Below are positions 34,501 through 40,990 of a stretch of 64,000 nt of DNA, in pieces. The number at the start of each line of letters is the position of its first letter. Position 1 is the first letter of the stretch. Under the pieces are notes generated by a model that was not told where the DNA came from, searched no databases, and saw nothing but the letters and a program-made list of their open reading frames with translations. The stretch is from contig CAWUHX010000379.1 in NCBI GenBank assembly GCA_963922205.1, positions 62,001-126,000 of the forward strand, read 5' to 3'. Both the position numbers and the translations under genes were made by a program. This DNA is from Romanomermis culicivorax (taxonomy: Eukaryota > Nematoda > Enoplea > Mermithida > Mermithidae).

Positions 34501-36736
34501 TATCGAAGTAGGTTAGGCACAAGGTTTTTTTTGACCTACGAGTCACAATCCAAGTGACTTGTTGACCTAAAATTTTACAAGCCATTTCAAATTTTTACAA
34601 GCCAATTTTATAATATCAGTATACGTGAATAAATTCCAATGCTAGGTTATTTTTCAAAGAAATGTATATATTGAGCATCACGGCAATAGATCAAATAAGA
34701 GATGTCATTCCAGATTTATACAATAACATTTTAGAGCCATTAATTCATTAAAATTCAGGAAACATTTGAAATTTTTCAGTTTGATTGAAGTCTAATCTAG
34801 AGGCATTGTGGAACAAGTAGAAATTTTCGAAAACTACTTCCATGAAGCTTTTGGATTGATTTTGCATTAAGAAAAGAATAATCGCTTCAAAAAGATTACA
34901 GACTTGATGTATTGATCTTTCTCAAAAAATGTTAATCTTCATTAAATATCAAGATGAAATATTGAAGATTACCAATTAAAATATGAGATAATACATTTAA
35001 GACGATTAAAACTATTAAATATTGGATGATAAGTGAAGGTAGACATGTTAGAAGCAGTGCCTGAGCTAGGAAATAAATAATAAGGCTCATTTAAGTTATA
35101 GCTGGTGGGAAGTGCCAGAAAATTGTGAGATTATGACCTTCTAAAATGCACCAAAATGCATCTCTTCTGTATCTGATGTGATCAAACACATGATTCAAAA
35201 AATTCTGACAAGCCATTTTGGCTTGTTGGACTAAAATTCTACAAGCTATTTTGTCGGCCCAACAAGCCATGGCTTGTAAAATGCTAAAAAAAACTATGGT
35301 TAGGCATCAAAACAAAAAAATACAATAATTTACCCCATACAATTTAGATCAGCTTTTGCTGAGCCCGAATTAATCTTTCACTTTCTCTGTAACTCATTTT
35401 TGTGAACGTGCTCACAAGCATACATTCGTAGGAAGACAGACCAACTAAATTTTCACCAGTTAACACCCATAGCGCCACCAAAAATAGGTTCAATGTTGTA
35501 AATTACGTTTCCAATTGCTACAACTCTCTGAAAAATTTCTGATCGCCTGAAAAAGTCAAATCTGAGTGATGACATCAGCTTTGTGAGTTATTTGAACGTC
35601 CCACAAGACGATGCATGTCCACAGATTCCCCCTTTAAATCTTTACCGCTATAGGCCGATTGCTCTCTATTTTAATCACATCGCCCACTTGAACGTTGTGC
35701 CATTTTTCGTCGATCAAACCTTGATTTCGAAGTATAGAAACTTTCCTATTATTCACTTCCTTGTCATTTTTATGCCTCCTCTGAAATGTTACAAGATATG
35801 TAGCTAAAAATTTACGTATTCTTCCGCAGAAAATATTTTCTACTAACATAATCGTCTACGGCGTCCTTTACTGCCGTTAATGTTATAACCAATGTCAAGG
35901 GGAACATCGTTGTTAATGGGTTCAATGGCGAAATGACTGGGCATAACTAAAAAATTCCATTGACTATCAGCTTATTTGCATGGAGAAACCTTGATCGAAA
36001 ATTTTGTGAATACGAGCAAAACGTTTAACTTTGAACTCAAACTATTAATACACATCTCTCGGAATTAATAGTCCATTAATTCATTAGTTGCATTAATGAA
36101 CTAATAATTTCCGGAAGAAAAGTTTTAGTTGCATAGTGAATCAAGATTTTCACTGGAACAGTTGGATTCAACCACTGAATAGACAATATCTAGAAATCCG
36201 CGAACAAGAAATATCAAAAAGTCTGATGATGACTATTCAGCTTCAATTAGTGATGTAACGAAAAATAAATCGAACTACTACTAATTTATAAATTTACTGA
36301 GTAATCAAATGGTGATGCTGCTAAAGCAGACTAATGAGGGGTGACAGGTACTGCACGAACTATTGATCTCCCATGAGTACTAGGAGCGTGTTACCATCGA
36401 ATGAAATACTGAACTACTGAATAAATACTGCAACCTATCCATGGGCCACATCTGTGTTACAATGAAACGAGAATTACCACAAAATATCTCGACACAGCCA
36501 AAAAATTTTCGCACATGATTCACAAATGCGTTTTTTAAAATCGATGAAAATCTACCACAAAATCTGAGCTCACTGTAACTTTTCAAGCTTTACTTGCACG
36601 ATCAATAGTCCGTTTAACATACCTGTAAAATCACCAATGTTAAAAAGTAAAAATTGGCCAGTCGGAGGAATTGCTCGGACAAATTTTTCGGTATGAACGT
36701 AATTAAGTTATATTTCGACGTTTGGATACCATTTTT
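1068..36736 (-). CDS. ATP8B: ATP8B-type P4-ATPase (phospholipid flippase), 13 exons, both ends incomplete
   Basis: P4-ATPases flip aminophospholipids to the cytosolic leaflet, usually with a CDC50 partner. Exons, 5' to 3' on minus: 36736-36623, 35946-35848, 35780-35646, 33815-33615, 33204-33004, 31297-31074, 14767-14536, 10237-9740, 9011-8723, 8620-8469, 5043-4534, 2207-2098, 1500-1068. All borders are GT/AG and all phases join, giving about 1,066 residues. Motifs in order: DGET (actuator), PISL in TM4, DKTGTLTQN (phosphorylated Asp), KGAD, TGDKQ, GDGANDV. QMYY and LTQNIMTF resemble ATP8B more than ATP8A, which has LTCNVM. The symbol is at family level. Missing are the N-terminal 60-90 residues and the tail after TM10 starts. 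No stop or frameshift was seen, so the gene looks functional despite introns of up to 16 kb full of transposons. Confidence 0.93.
2098..2207 (-). CDS. ATP8B: ATP8B-like exon: TM7
   Basis: 110 nt. The peptide [20 protein letters not shown], followed by [15 protein letters not shown], is the canonical segment after TM6. It is short, with an in-phase join on both sides (FSAK|TIY and [12 protein letters not shown]). Acceptor TTAG, donor GAG|GTAGAA. Confidence 0.92.
2757..4234. mobile_element. Non-autonomous TIR element with repeated GTGTTAGC motifs
   Basis: The left end (ATTCACAAAGACGTGTTAGC) and the right end (GTTAACGTAACACGTCTTTGTAAATAT) are inverted. Both sides carry several more copies of the ACAAAGRCGTGTTA-like word (near 2,831-2,850 and 4,100-4,125). 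No transposase was found. A palindromic MITE is nested at 2,889-3,112. Superfamily unknown. Confidence 0.65.
2889..3112. mobile_element. Palindromic MITE (TCATTTATACTTGCC ends), nested
   Basis: The left TCATTTATACTTGCCTTTTT and right AAAAAGGCAAGTATAAATGA halves are near-perfect inverted copies. Both continue inward as GACGGAACGGAACG-type sequence, so almost the whole 224 bp can fold on itself. The flanking TTA/TAA is compatible with PIF/Harbinger-type insertion. A truncated relative lies at 10,367-10,470. Confidence 0.75.
4534..5043 (-). CDS. ATP8B: ATP8B-like exon: P domain GDGANDV and TM5-TM6
   Basis: 510 nt, 170 residues. It contains [37 protein letters not shown] and [20 protein letters not shown], then [20 protein letters not shown] and [17 protein letters not shown] (TM5-TM6). 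GDGANDV binds Mg2+ in the hinge. Donor AAG|GTGAGA. Confidence 0.97.
5387..6500. mobile_element. TIR element, copy 1 (CTAGTTTATT...GGGGCAGAAAAA family)
   Basis: The first and last about 200 bp are inverted repeats: GCCTCAATGGGACAGAAAAA at the left, TTTTTCTGCCCCATCGGGCA at the right, then AGTGGACTAG-type and ATTGGATTTTCATTCT blocks. A nested GGTTGCACTAAC MITE fills about 5,858-6,240. A second copy is at 20,840-22,537. No coding capacity was seen. Confidence 0.7.
5858..6240. mobile_element. GGTTGCACTAAC MITE (nested)
   Basis: It begins GGTTGCACTAACCTGAGG and holds several diverged inverted GATTATC/GATAATC words. The related copy at about 21,890-22,127 ends GGGTTAGTGCAACC. Boundaries are approximate. 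Confidence 0.55.
6500..7540 (-). repeat. Dispersed repeat, inverted copy of 19,260-20,840
   Basis: Sequence around GTGTAAACTGCATAGTACT, and the stretch GGACATAGGGGCAAACTATG (plus strand at 19.5 kb), recur here in opposite orientation, together with about four copies of the 88-bp minisatellite (6,655-7,005). No conserved protein was seen. Confidence 0.65.
6655..7005 (-). repeat. Minisatellite, about 88-bp unit, about 4 copies
   Basis: Successive units carry TTGAATTCTCCATGGTCAAA, a CCTTCCACC-like block, an AAATATGCTTG-like block and AAAGTGAC. The same unit is amplified to about eight copies at 19,895-20,640 in the opposite direction. Confidence 0.75.
7697..8139. mobile_element. hAT-like MITE, copy 1, with 8-bp TSD
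   Basis: The ends are CATACATGTAA and TTACATGTATG (11-bp TIR). The flanking 8-bp duplication CTATCAAT is at 7,689-7,696 and 8,140-8,147. The interior has G-runs (GGGGGGAGGGG) and AT-rich sequence, matching copy 2 at 26,520-26,958. No transposase. The 8-bp TSD points to the hAT superfamily. Confidence 0.85.
8469..8620 (-). CDS. ATP8B: ATP8B-like exon: P domain ([10 protein letters not shown])
   Basis: 152 nt. It starts [18 protein letters not shown], the block that follows TGDKQ in all P4-ATPases. The rest is a variable loop ([12 protein letters not shown]). The end is set by the strong donor ACA|GTAAGA. Open frame continues to 8,352 but would break the join to the next exon. Confidence 0.9.
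8723..9011 (-). CDS. ATP8B: ATP8B-like exon: N to P domain
   Basis: 289 nt. It begins [19 protein letters not shown] and continues through [19 protein letters not shown] to [15 protein letters not shown] is a P-domain motif. The donor CAAG|GTAAAA leaves one base, completed by the next exon to make Glu of DKQETA. Confidence 0.96.
9740..10237 (-). CDS. ATP8B: ATP8B-like exon: nucleotide-binding domain
   Basis: 498 nt, 166 residues, phase 0. It contains [51 protein letters not shown] and [13 protein letters not shown]. These are the N-domain ATP-binding blocks, including the KGAD lysine. Confidence 0.96.
10367..10470. mobile_element. Truncated palindromic MITE relative
   Basis: CTCGTTTATACTTGCCTCTTCCGACCG-like sequence matches one arm of the element at 2,889-3,112. 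The second arm is not evident. Confidence 0.55.
10574..11082. mobile_element. Small TIR element (CCATCCACACAA ends)
   Basis: The left AAAGGCCCATCCACACAA is mirrored by the right TTGTGTGCATGGACGATTT. Sub-terminal CAACCTGCAA words occur on both sides. There is no coding sequence. Confidence 0.55.
11150..11645. repeat. Diverged copy of a dispersed repeat (also at 22.5 and 34.5 kb)
   Basis: The blocks GAAATCTAATTTACAAGCAT and CTAAAATGGACCAAAATGCA correspond to GAAATCTAATCTACAAGCAT and CTAAAATGCACCAAAATGCA in the other two copies. This is the oldest-looking of the three. Confidence 0.6.
11646..12427. other. Intron sequence without a recognised element
   Basis: AT-rich sequence with no recognisable gene. 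Open frames here are short and show no family motif. Confidence 0.4.
12431..13262. mobile_element. PIF/Harbinger-like non-autonomous element with TAA TSD
   Basis: The left end TAA|AGGCGGATTCATACTTCATC mirrors the right end GATGAAGTATGAATCCGCCT|TAA. CCGGC/GCCGG-rich subterminal repeats (TTGCCGGATGCC-like) follow. There is no transposase. The 3-bp TAA duplication and the size suit PIF/Harbinger derivatives. The smaller element at 37,630-37,928 has similar ends. Confidence 0.75.
13475..13620. repeat. Tandem repeat, about 56-bp unit, 2.6 copies
   Basis: The unit CTGCACATCATGTCATGTRA, then TACTRTAAGGTATGCATCACAT, repeats head to tail with few changes. Confidence 0.75.
13621..14535. other. Intron, nothing recognised
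   Basis: AT-rich intron sequence just downstream, in gene orientation, of the DKTGT exon. I see no gene, RNA or element boundaries. Confidence 0.4.
14536..14767 (-). CDS. ATP8B: ATP8B-like exon: phosphorylation site
   Basis: 232 nt. It encodes [20 protein letters not shown] and then [19 protein letters not shown]. The Asp of DKTGT is the catalytic phosphorylated residue. The TPARAR and LTQN forms are of ATP8B type. Donor AGG|GTAAAG. Confidence 0.96.
14768..15682. other. Intron, nothing certain
   Basis: It includes short direct repeats around 15,190-15,250 (CACATGAGTGATTCCCAAGT, AAGTGAGCGA), similar words of which recur at 16,390-16,450. No coding evidence. Confidence 0.35.
15683..16262 (+). 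repeat. LTR-like end of the Gypsy-type element, plus orientation
   Basis: It starts TGTTGG and is an inverted copy of 30,171-28,310 once the mariner there is removed. Blocks align in order: CTGTTGCTGGCAAG, GCTGGTGTCC, TTTACATAAATTATTAGTG, TCATCTGGAGC, TTGTTGCCAGGTCTGG, AGCTAAGGAATTAGCTCTAA. TG at the outer end and the retroelement next to the other copy suggest an LTR plus leader. It could instead be one arm of a long TIR. No flanking duplication was seen. Confidence 0.7.
16671..19050 (-). pseudogene. Unrecognised ORF block (possible retroelement ORF), frameshifted
   Basis: I do not recognise this protein. Minus-strand open segments lie at about 19,045-18,694, 18,678-18,304, 18,373-17,993, 17,718-17,452, 17,467-17,036 and 17,061-16,671. 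They use non-repetitive amino acids, which suggests real coding. Neighbouring segments overlap in different frames, for example [20 protein letters not shown] running into [17 protein letters not shown], so small indels have broken one long frame, or short introns exist. The last segment is Gln/Ala-rich. It lies on the same strand as the Gypsy pol, downstream of it, inside the inverted LTR-like ends. It may be a displaced gag or a third ORF, but no zinc knuckle or env feature was seen. Confidence 0.5.
19260..20840 (+). repeat. Dispersed repeat with amplified minisatellite
   Basis: Inverted relative of 7,540-6,500. It contains ACAAGCCATTTCAAATTTTT (shared with 34.57 kb), GGGGCAAACTATGGGGTGCC-type sequence, the 88-bp minisatellite, and ends with the CAGTTTACACATCTTTTACT block next to the TIR element at 20,840. 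Confidence 0.65.
19895..20640 (+). repeat. Minisatellite, about 88-bp unit, about 8 copies
   Basis: Each unit has TCACTTTACACAAAAAATTA, TGTAAACAAGCRTATTT, GTGATTTT, GGAAGGGGTTTTCGACCA and GGGAATTYAATG. Units are 80-90% alike by eye. The open frames across it are by-products of the repeat. Confidence 0.85.
20840..22537. mobile_element. TIR element, copy 2 (CTAGTTTATTAGAAAATGCC family)
   Basis: Left CTAGTTTATTAGAAAATGCC and right GGCATTTTCTAATAAACTAG match perfectly, with about 200 bp of inverted homology (GATGGGGCAGAAAAA, GTCGCCATGG, AGTGGACTAGATTTTTGAGA, TATTGGATTTTCATTCTTTC). The interior differs from copy 1 and includes another GGTTGCACTAAC MITE at about 21,890-22,127. No transposase. Confidence 0.8.
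21890..22127. mobile_element. GGTTGCACTAAC MITE (nested)
   Basis: It starts GGGTTGCACTAACATTTTTG and ends GGGTTAGTGCAACCA. The interior ATCAATTTAATCCTGATGTT and GATTATCCTCAT blocks match the inverted copy at 5,858. Confidence 0.65.
22540..23168. repeat. Dispersed repeat, copy 2 (with 34.5 kb)
   Basis: Long near-identity with 34,626-35,290: TCCAATGCTAGGTTATTTTT, TTAATTCATTAAAATTCAGG, CTTCCATGAAGCTTTTGGAT, GACTTGATGTATTGATC, CAAGCCATTTTGGCTTGTTG. It ends in ACAAGTCATGGCTTGTAAAA. Inverted CAAGCC/GGCTTG pairs near the end could fold. Confidence 0.75.
23380..24118 (-). pseudogene. Decayed 3' part of the Gypsy-type element or unknown insert
   Basis: Minus-strand open stretch about 23,702-23,451, with [19 protein letters not shown] and Pro/Arg-rich sequence, lies between integrase and the repeat at 22.5 kb. 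There is no recognised domain. It may be the remnant after integrase. Confidence 0.35.
25940..26099. mobile_element. Short hAT-like MITE inside pol
   Basis: The ends are CAGGGCCATGTACAAGG and (reverse complement) CAGGGCTGTGCGCAGGA, the CAGGG-type TIR common among hAT elements. Flanks GTGCTTGT and ATGTTTGT are an imperfect 8-bp duplication. It carries C/G homopolymer runs. Confidence 0.65.
26520..26958. mobile_element. hAT-like MITE, copy 2, inside pol
   Basis: Same CATACATGTAA/TTACATGTATG ends and interior as 7,697-8,139. The flanks CTGTTAAA (26,512-26,519) and CTTTTAAA (26,959-26,966) match at 7 of 8. The insertion splits reverse transcriptase from RNase H. Confidence 0.85.
28605..29920 (-). 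mobile_element. mariner-type element
   Basis: The ends GGGGTGTTCATTTAATTC and (reverse) GGGGCGTTCTTTTAATTC are imperfect inverted repeats of about 25 bp. A TA lies beside the left end. It interrupts the LTR-like repeat, so it is younger than that repeat. The transposase is described separately. Confidence 0.8.
28654..29690 (-). pseudogene. mariner transposase (DD34D type), inactivated
   Basis: Minus-strand segments encode an HTH region ([17 protein letters not shown]), the [11 protein letters not shown] linker, the first catalytic Asp in [13 protein letters not shown] with the second Asp, and [12 protein letters not shown] near the third Asp. Breaks are frame changes near 29,200, a duplicated ATGTTGCAGCAATG at about 28,975-29,005 and stops at about 28,920. 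Mariner transposases are about 345 residues. All parts are present but not in one frame. Confidence 0.9.
30172..31073. other. Intron, pyrimidine-rich stretch then nothing recognised
   Basis: A TTTCTTTCT-rich tract lies at about 30,180-30,330. The rest has no recognised element or coding sequence. Confidence 0.4.
31074..31297 (-). CDS. ATP8B: ATP8B-like exon: TM3-TM4 with PISL
   Basis: 224 nt, ending in phase 2. It encodes TM3, the GIWEQ exoplasmic loop start, and TM4 with [14 protein letters not shown] is the flippase substrate-gate motif. The final AG plus the first C of the next exon makes Ser, giving the usual [12 protein letters not shown] junction. A 16.3-kb intron follows. Confidence 0.93.
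31376..32090. repeat. Tandem duplication, about 365-bp spacing, partial third copy
   Basis: ATGCACAGCATGGARATTCY, GCTGGRGGTCAG, GGTTTTCTAACATA and GTCAAATAYGTGAAAYTATT occur in order at 31,406-31,550 and again at 31,760-31,910. CTGCTGGGGGTCAATC at 32,041 starts a third, partial copy. Confidence 0.75.
32338..32760. mobile_element. Palindromic MITE with AATAAACGCCGC repeats
   Basis: The left ATACCATATTTATTTGAATAAACGCCGC-type end mirrors the right end (GCGTTTATTCAAATAAATACGG). At least six AATAAACGCCGC-like words occur inside, in both orientations. There is no coding capacity. Superfamily uncertain. Confidence 0.75.
33004..33204 (-). CDS. ATP8B: ATP8B-like exon: end of the actuator domain
   Basis: 201 nt, 67 residues. 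It includes [20 protein letters not shown] and [16 protein letters not shown], standard P4-ATPase blocks before TM3. A Tc1-like MITE lies only 18 bp upstream of its acceptor (33,222-33,437). Confidence 0.95.
33222..33437 (-). mobile_element. Tc1-like MITE (AGTCTGTTTTT family), inverted
   Basis: CTGTTTTTCTTGAAATG at the left and GCATGATATAAAAAAC at the right match the ends of the copies at 61.65 and 63.05 kb. It lies 18 bp from the acceptor of the exon at 33,204. Confidence 0.7.
33615..33815 (-). CDS. ATP8B: ATP8B-like exon: actuator domain with DGET
   Basis: 201 nt, phase 0, 67 residues. It contains [11 protein letters not shown] and [18 protein letters not shown] is the phosphatase loop of the actuator domain, which dephosphorylates the aspartyl intermediate. 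The acceptor is CTGCAG and the donor GAA|GTAAAT. Confidence 0.95.
34506..35310. repeat. Dispersed repeat, copy 1
   Basis: It starts near GGTTAGGCACAAGGTTTTTT, contains ACAAGCCATTTCAAATTTTTACAAGCC-type sequence also found at 19.33 kb, then runs parallel to 22,540-23,168, ending in AACAAGCCATGGCTTGTAAA and ATGGTTAGGCA. Copy 1 includes about 60 bp missing from copy 2 (near 35,010-35,060). Confidence 0.75.
35646..35780 (-). CDS. ATP8B: ATP8B-like exon: start of the actuator domain
   Basis: 135 nt, phase 0, 45 residues. It holds the [10 protein letters not shown] element and [15 protein letters not shown], the conserved lead-in to the actuator domain. It joins directly to [11 protein letters not shown] of the next exon, as in ATP8B proteins. 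Confidence 0.92.
35848..35946 (-). CDS. ATP8B: ATP8B-like exon: TM2
   Basis: 99 nt, phase 0. The peptide runs from [13 protein letters not shown] to [11 protein letters not shown], the TM2 signature of P4-ATPases (usually TAIKDxxDD). The acceptor TTTTTTAG|TTATGC is chosen because it keeps frame with the previous exon. The nearer AG at 35,938 would bring a stop into frame. Confidence 0.9.
36623..36736 (-). CDS. ATP8B: ATP8B-like exon: TM1 region
   Basis: 114 nt, phase 0 at both ends. The peptide contains [16 protein letters not shown], the conserved P4-ATPase segment before TM1, and then [16 protein letters not shown]. The acceptor is TTTTAG and the donor CAG|GTATGT. This is the most 5' exon I could place. 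An exon for the N-terminal cytosolic segment must lie upstream and could be anywhere up to or beyond the giant transposon at 37.4 kb. Confidence 0.88.
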
Positions 36737-37423
36737 CTAAAATATGAACGAACAAAAAAACGTGACTTTTTAAAATTTTCATAAGACGACAAGGCAGCTC
36801 ACGGCGTATAAAAATTTCGAATTAAAATCTGAATTATTGGCGATCAATCGACGTTCGGTTTCTGGTGCGAAAATCGTGTTTATGCAAATTTTAAGTCAGA
36901 GAATGGAAACGCAGCGAAAACATGTATACATACCATGCTGTGGTTTGTCGGGAAATAATTTCACCATGATCGAATCGATAATCGCGAATAAGGTAATGTT
37001 AGTTGGGGTTGGGGATGCGACAGTATTGAAAATGTGAAAATTTGACGGTTGTTGATGGCAGTGTAAAATTTCCAGTTAAATGTAAACTAGGTAACGATAA
37101 CATCGAAATTTATCGAGGCTAATATATCTCGATGCCATTCGTCTTTCCTCAATTAGTCGAAACAAAATCGGCCGGGGCAACTTTCTGAGATGATCACATT
37201 TTCAGAAATTTAGTAAGCTTTTGCCATTTCGTTTACCGTAAGTAACAGTAACTCCTGATGATTGAGGATGAACGTTTGTTCATCATAAAAAAAATCGTCG
37301 AAATGGAGATGTTCCTACAATAATGCAAGCGGTAGAACGTGGCAACGTTCCGTACATCCAAAGACAGTCTAAGGTGAGTCCTGAAATGCGGTCCGCCCTA
37401 GAAGGCTAGTTGTACCACAAGCA
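36737..37423. other. Region upstream of the first flippase exon found
   Basis: This should hold the first intron, 5' exon or promoter. A possible donor (CATG|GTATGT at 36,933) follows a short minus ORF, but its phase does not fit exon 36,736. No exon is called. Confidence 0.4.
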
Positions 37424-37432
37424 GCTAGGCTA
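37424..37432. repeat. 9-bp target-site duplication, left copy
   Basis: GCTAGGCTA directly abuts GGGTAGCACTAAAACCC and is repeated exactly at 58,683-58,691. Nine bases is the typical duplication of MULE (Mutator-like) transposons. Confidence 0.92.
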
Positions 37433-38500
37433 GGGTAGCACTAAAACCCGGATCGGGTCCACGGATCCGGATCCGGATCGGGTGCCTAAACCCGGATCAC
37501 CACGGATCGGCGAATCGGCGGATCGGGGGTTTGGCTCGCTAAACCATGGTTTTAGGTGCCTAAAACCCAGATCACCACAGATCATGGCAGATCAGTCCGG
37601 TGATCCGGATCCGTGGAAAATACGTCTAAAGGCCCTGTCATACTTCACCACACGGCGCCGGTTGTCCTATTCATACTAACAGGCAGCGCCGCGCGGCGCT
37701 GCACGGTACAGCGTGGTGGCTTGTCATACTTCGCCGCGCGGTGCAGCGCCGCGCCGTCGCCGCCTTTTTACTTTTGAATTTTGCTCTTCTCAAAAAATGT
37801 GTATTGGTTTAGTTGAAACCTGATGGGGCGCCGCGCGGCGCCACAAAAATTACAAAAACCTATTCATACTTCAAAGGCGGTACAGTGCAGCGCCGCGCAG
37901 CACTGCCCGGTGAAGTATGACAGGGCCTTAAAACCTGGATTTTCATCGCGGATCACATCCCACGGATCGGGTTTCTATATATTATTTTTTGATCGGGAAC
38001 CCGAATATTTGATCCGGATCACGATTTTTTGACTCGGATCAAAATTTTTTTCAAATTTCCACCTAGAGTAAAATTTTTCGTATTTTTCCATCGTGATGAG
38101 TAAATCAATGTCACATAATCAGGATTTGATCCAGATTTTTGATCCGGATCAAATTTTTTTTTAAATTTTCACCTAGACTAAAAATTTTCGTATTTTTCGG
38201 TCGCATGGGAAAAAATTAAAAAAATAGTCCAGTTTTGAAAAATAAAATTTTGTTAAACGATTGAACAACAACCATGAAGTGATTTCCCGAATAACATCTA
38301 TGAGATGTTCAACATCTGATAGAATGGTAGTTAAGCCATTTATGTTGCTTTGTTGTGGGATCCGGATCCATATGGGATGACTAATTATTAGGTTCAATTA
38401 CATAACGAAGTCTTTTTTGCAGGTGTATATAAAGAAGAAAAAAGCATTGAAACATCATGTCGACGGGATGACAGAAAATAAATGCATGTGTATTAGGAAA
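37433..38500 (+). repeat. Left terminal inverted repeat
   Basis: The first about 190 bp match the right end at high identity (CGGATCGGGT, CGGATCACCACGGATCGGCG, CTAAACCATGGTTTTAGGTG, GATCCGTGGAAAATACGTCT). Matching then continues in patches, including GATCGGGAACCCGAATATTT and GTATATAAAGAAG, out to TAAATGCATGTGTATTAG. GGATC words make it unusually GC-rich for the region. It is split by a nested MITE at 37,630. Confidence 0.92.
37630..37928. mobile_element. Palindromic PIF/Harbinger-like MITE nested in the left TIR
   Basis: The ends AGGCCCTGTCATACTTCACC and GGTGAAGTATGACAGGGCCT are flanked by TAA on both sides. The interior is GC-rich (GCGCCGCGC words). The right TIR provides the unoccupied site with a single TAA. 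Confidence 0.88.
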
Positions 38501-40420
38501 ATTTTTTACGGATCTCAATCCGTGTGTATAATTATAAGAATACATAAACTGTTTGTATTGCAATTTTGTGTATGGATCCATACCGGTCTATAATGATAGT
38601 TGAGCAAACATTAACTGGTTTTATTGCAAATAACCATATATGTTTACTCAGCCATATATGTTTACCCAGCCATATATGTTTACCTAGAAAAATTTTTTAC
38701 GAATCTGGATCCATGGAGTGTTTTTATTCCAATTTTGTGTATGGATCTGTATCTTTATATGTGAATACAGAAAGTGTTTTTATTGCACTATTGTGTACAG
38801 ATCCATATCCATCTACATTGTTAGTTAAGCAAACATTAACCGTTTTTATTGAAAATAATCATATATGTTTACCCACTGTTATCGTGTCTGTTTGTCAATA
38901 GGTGGATGAATTTTCACAATTTTTACATTTATTATGCTATTATCTATTATCGAATTGTCAATTTTAATGATCAGTGGAATTAAAATTTTTGCCAATATTT
39001 GTGCTTTATTATGCATTCAAGAATTGGCATAGTTTTCTGCCTGACTGGAATAACGAAGTGATCAGGTTAGTCATTGAAAAAATTTTATATTTTTTGATTC
39101 CAAGACTTGATATATATTTTTGTATTAAAAAATCAGGAGAAAATGTAAAAGGATTGAATAACCACCAGTAAACGTTATGTTAATATTTGCCATAAGCGGC
39201 TAATTCCGAAATGGGAAAATTGATAGAACAGTAGTTAAGTCAATGATTTTATATTCCTCTTTGGTCTATTCAAATCCTGGTGAATATGTATGTCATTCAT
39301 GTATATAAAAAAGAGATATGTGTTGAAACATTGTATGTATGGGTTAATAGAGAATAAAAGCACGTAAAATGGAATATTTGAATTTGTATTATGTTAAACT
39401 GCACCTGCAGGTTTGAATTAAAAAAAAAAGTTTACGGATCTGGATCTGTGTATATAGTTTTTATATGAACAGGTTTTGTGGCTGTTTAACTTAAACTGCA
39501 AAAGGATTGAACAACCTCAAGGTTCGATATTTCCATAATCTGCGAAATATACTTTGATAGAACAGTAGTTAAGTCGTTGATATAAAACTCCTTTCAGGTT
39601 TGTTCAAATCCTTATGAGGCCATATATGGCACATGTATATAAATATGAGGAAACTGTAGGAACATCAGATTGATGGGTTGGCACGAATTTTTAATGTGTG
39701 TCAAAAACCAAATCAAAAGTAGGCAAGTGCAGTCACCAGATCAATACATTTTGATCTGGATCCTTGTATATAGTTTTTATGAGCAGTCATGAATGGGTTT
39801 TGACGATGTTTAACTTAAACTGAAAAAGGATTGAACAACCTCAAGGTTCTATAATCCTGTAGTCGATGAAATAAACTTTGATAGAACAGTAGTTAAGTCA
39901 TCGATTTAAAATTCCTATTTGGTTTGTTCAAATCCTAATGAACCCATATAAGGCACATGTATATAAATATGAGGAAACTGTAGGAACATCAAATTGATGG
40001 GTTGACACGAATTTTTAATGTGTGTCAAAAGCCATATCAAAAGTAGGCAAGTGCAGTAACCAGATCAATACATTTTGTTGTCAATGCTGGAATACATTTG
40101 CAACCTGTTACTTTTATGTGTTAACCGGAAAGTTGAAAATATATACATTATTGCTTTTCAGCTGGTATGATAGAACAATGGTTAAATCATTGATATAATG
40201 TTTAGCCTGTTCTATTTTTGTTATTTTGAATAAAATGGTAATTCAAATGGAAAAAAAAACCAAAAAATTTTTTCAATAATTCAAACGAATTAAAAATGAA
40301 AAAAAGTATAAAAATGCGCTCTAGTGGCAGTTTAATTCTATTAATCTGCCGTTAAACCACACATATGAAATTAATTCAAAATTTTTTATATATCCGTGTT
40401 TTGGTATGAAACATAAAAAC
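38320..40420 (+). repeat. Left subterminal tandem modules (AACAGTAGTTAAGTC)
   Basis: GATAGAACAGTAGTTAAGTC recurs at about 39,226, 39,560 and 39,883, with variants at 38,326 and 40,171 (spacing 290-335 bp). GTTCAAATCC, ACATGTATATAAATATGAGG, TTGATGGGTTG and CAATACATTTTG follow in order. AGTTTAAT and CTGCCGTTAAACCACACAT at 40,330-40,372 match the right-hand array. The AGTAGTTAA and TTCAAATCC words resemble tRNA-like A and B boxes, but the arms do not pair well. Confidence 0.7.
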
Positions 40421-40559
40421 TACAGGTTGGAAGAGAATTAATGCATATAGTCAGAAACCTCATAAAACGAGTTGGAATAGAGATGGATTATCTATTTTTC
40501 AATCAATCACAGGATTCCTATTATGTACCAATTATGTACCAAATTTTATTTACCATTAA

Positions 40560-40990
40560 AGAAACAACTATGTACAGTAAATGAAAGAAAAAAAAGTAAT
40601 AAAAAAACCATAAAAAATAAAGAAAAAGAAAAAAGTAATAAAAAAAGCATAAAAAAATTAAAAATGCAAACATCTTAGCATAAAAATAAAAAAATAAAAG
40701 AATAAAAAAAATAAAAAAAGGAAAAAAAATAAAAAATAAAAAACGAAAAAATGTATGCGTAGATACTATACAAATATGATCAGAAATACAATAAAATTTT
40801 AACAATTAATTACAGTCGAGATAAAATTTATAAAGCAATAGAATTTTAACAAACAATAACAAGCGAGATAAAAATTTTAAAAAATTGCATGAGATATTCA
40901 AACGGGTAAATAAACAACAACAAAAAGAGAAAATTAAAACAAACAATTAAAAATATTTAACAATCTAGAAAATACAAGGCATATTGTAAA
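40560..40990. repeat. A-rich low-complexity tract
   Basis: Runs of AAAAATAAAAAA with little else. The minus-strand open frame is an artefact of Phe/Lys codons. Confidence 0.7.

Noticed and set aside
36934..36976. Possible first flippase exon ending CATG|GTATGT
   Set aside because: It ends in phase 1, while exon 36,736 needs phase 0, and the peptide has no P4-ATPase similarity.
39220..40180. True tRNA genes in the left arm
   Set aside because: A- and B-box-like words exist, but acceptor, D and T stems do not pair, so no tRNA is called.
40521..40805. Hydrophobic 94-codon minus-strand open frame
   Set aside because: It is produced by an A-rich low-complexity tract (Phe/Leu/Tyr codons only), with no conserved motif.
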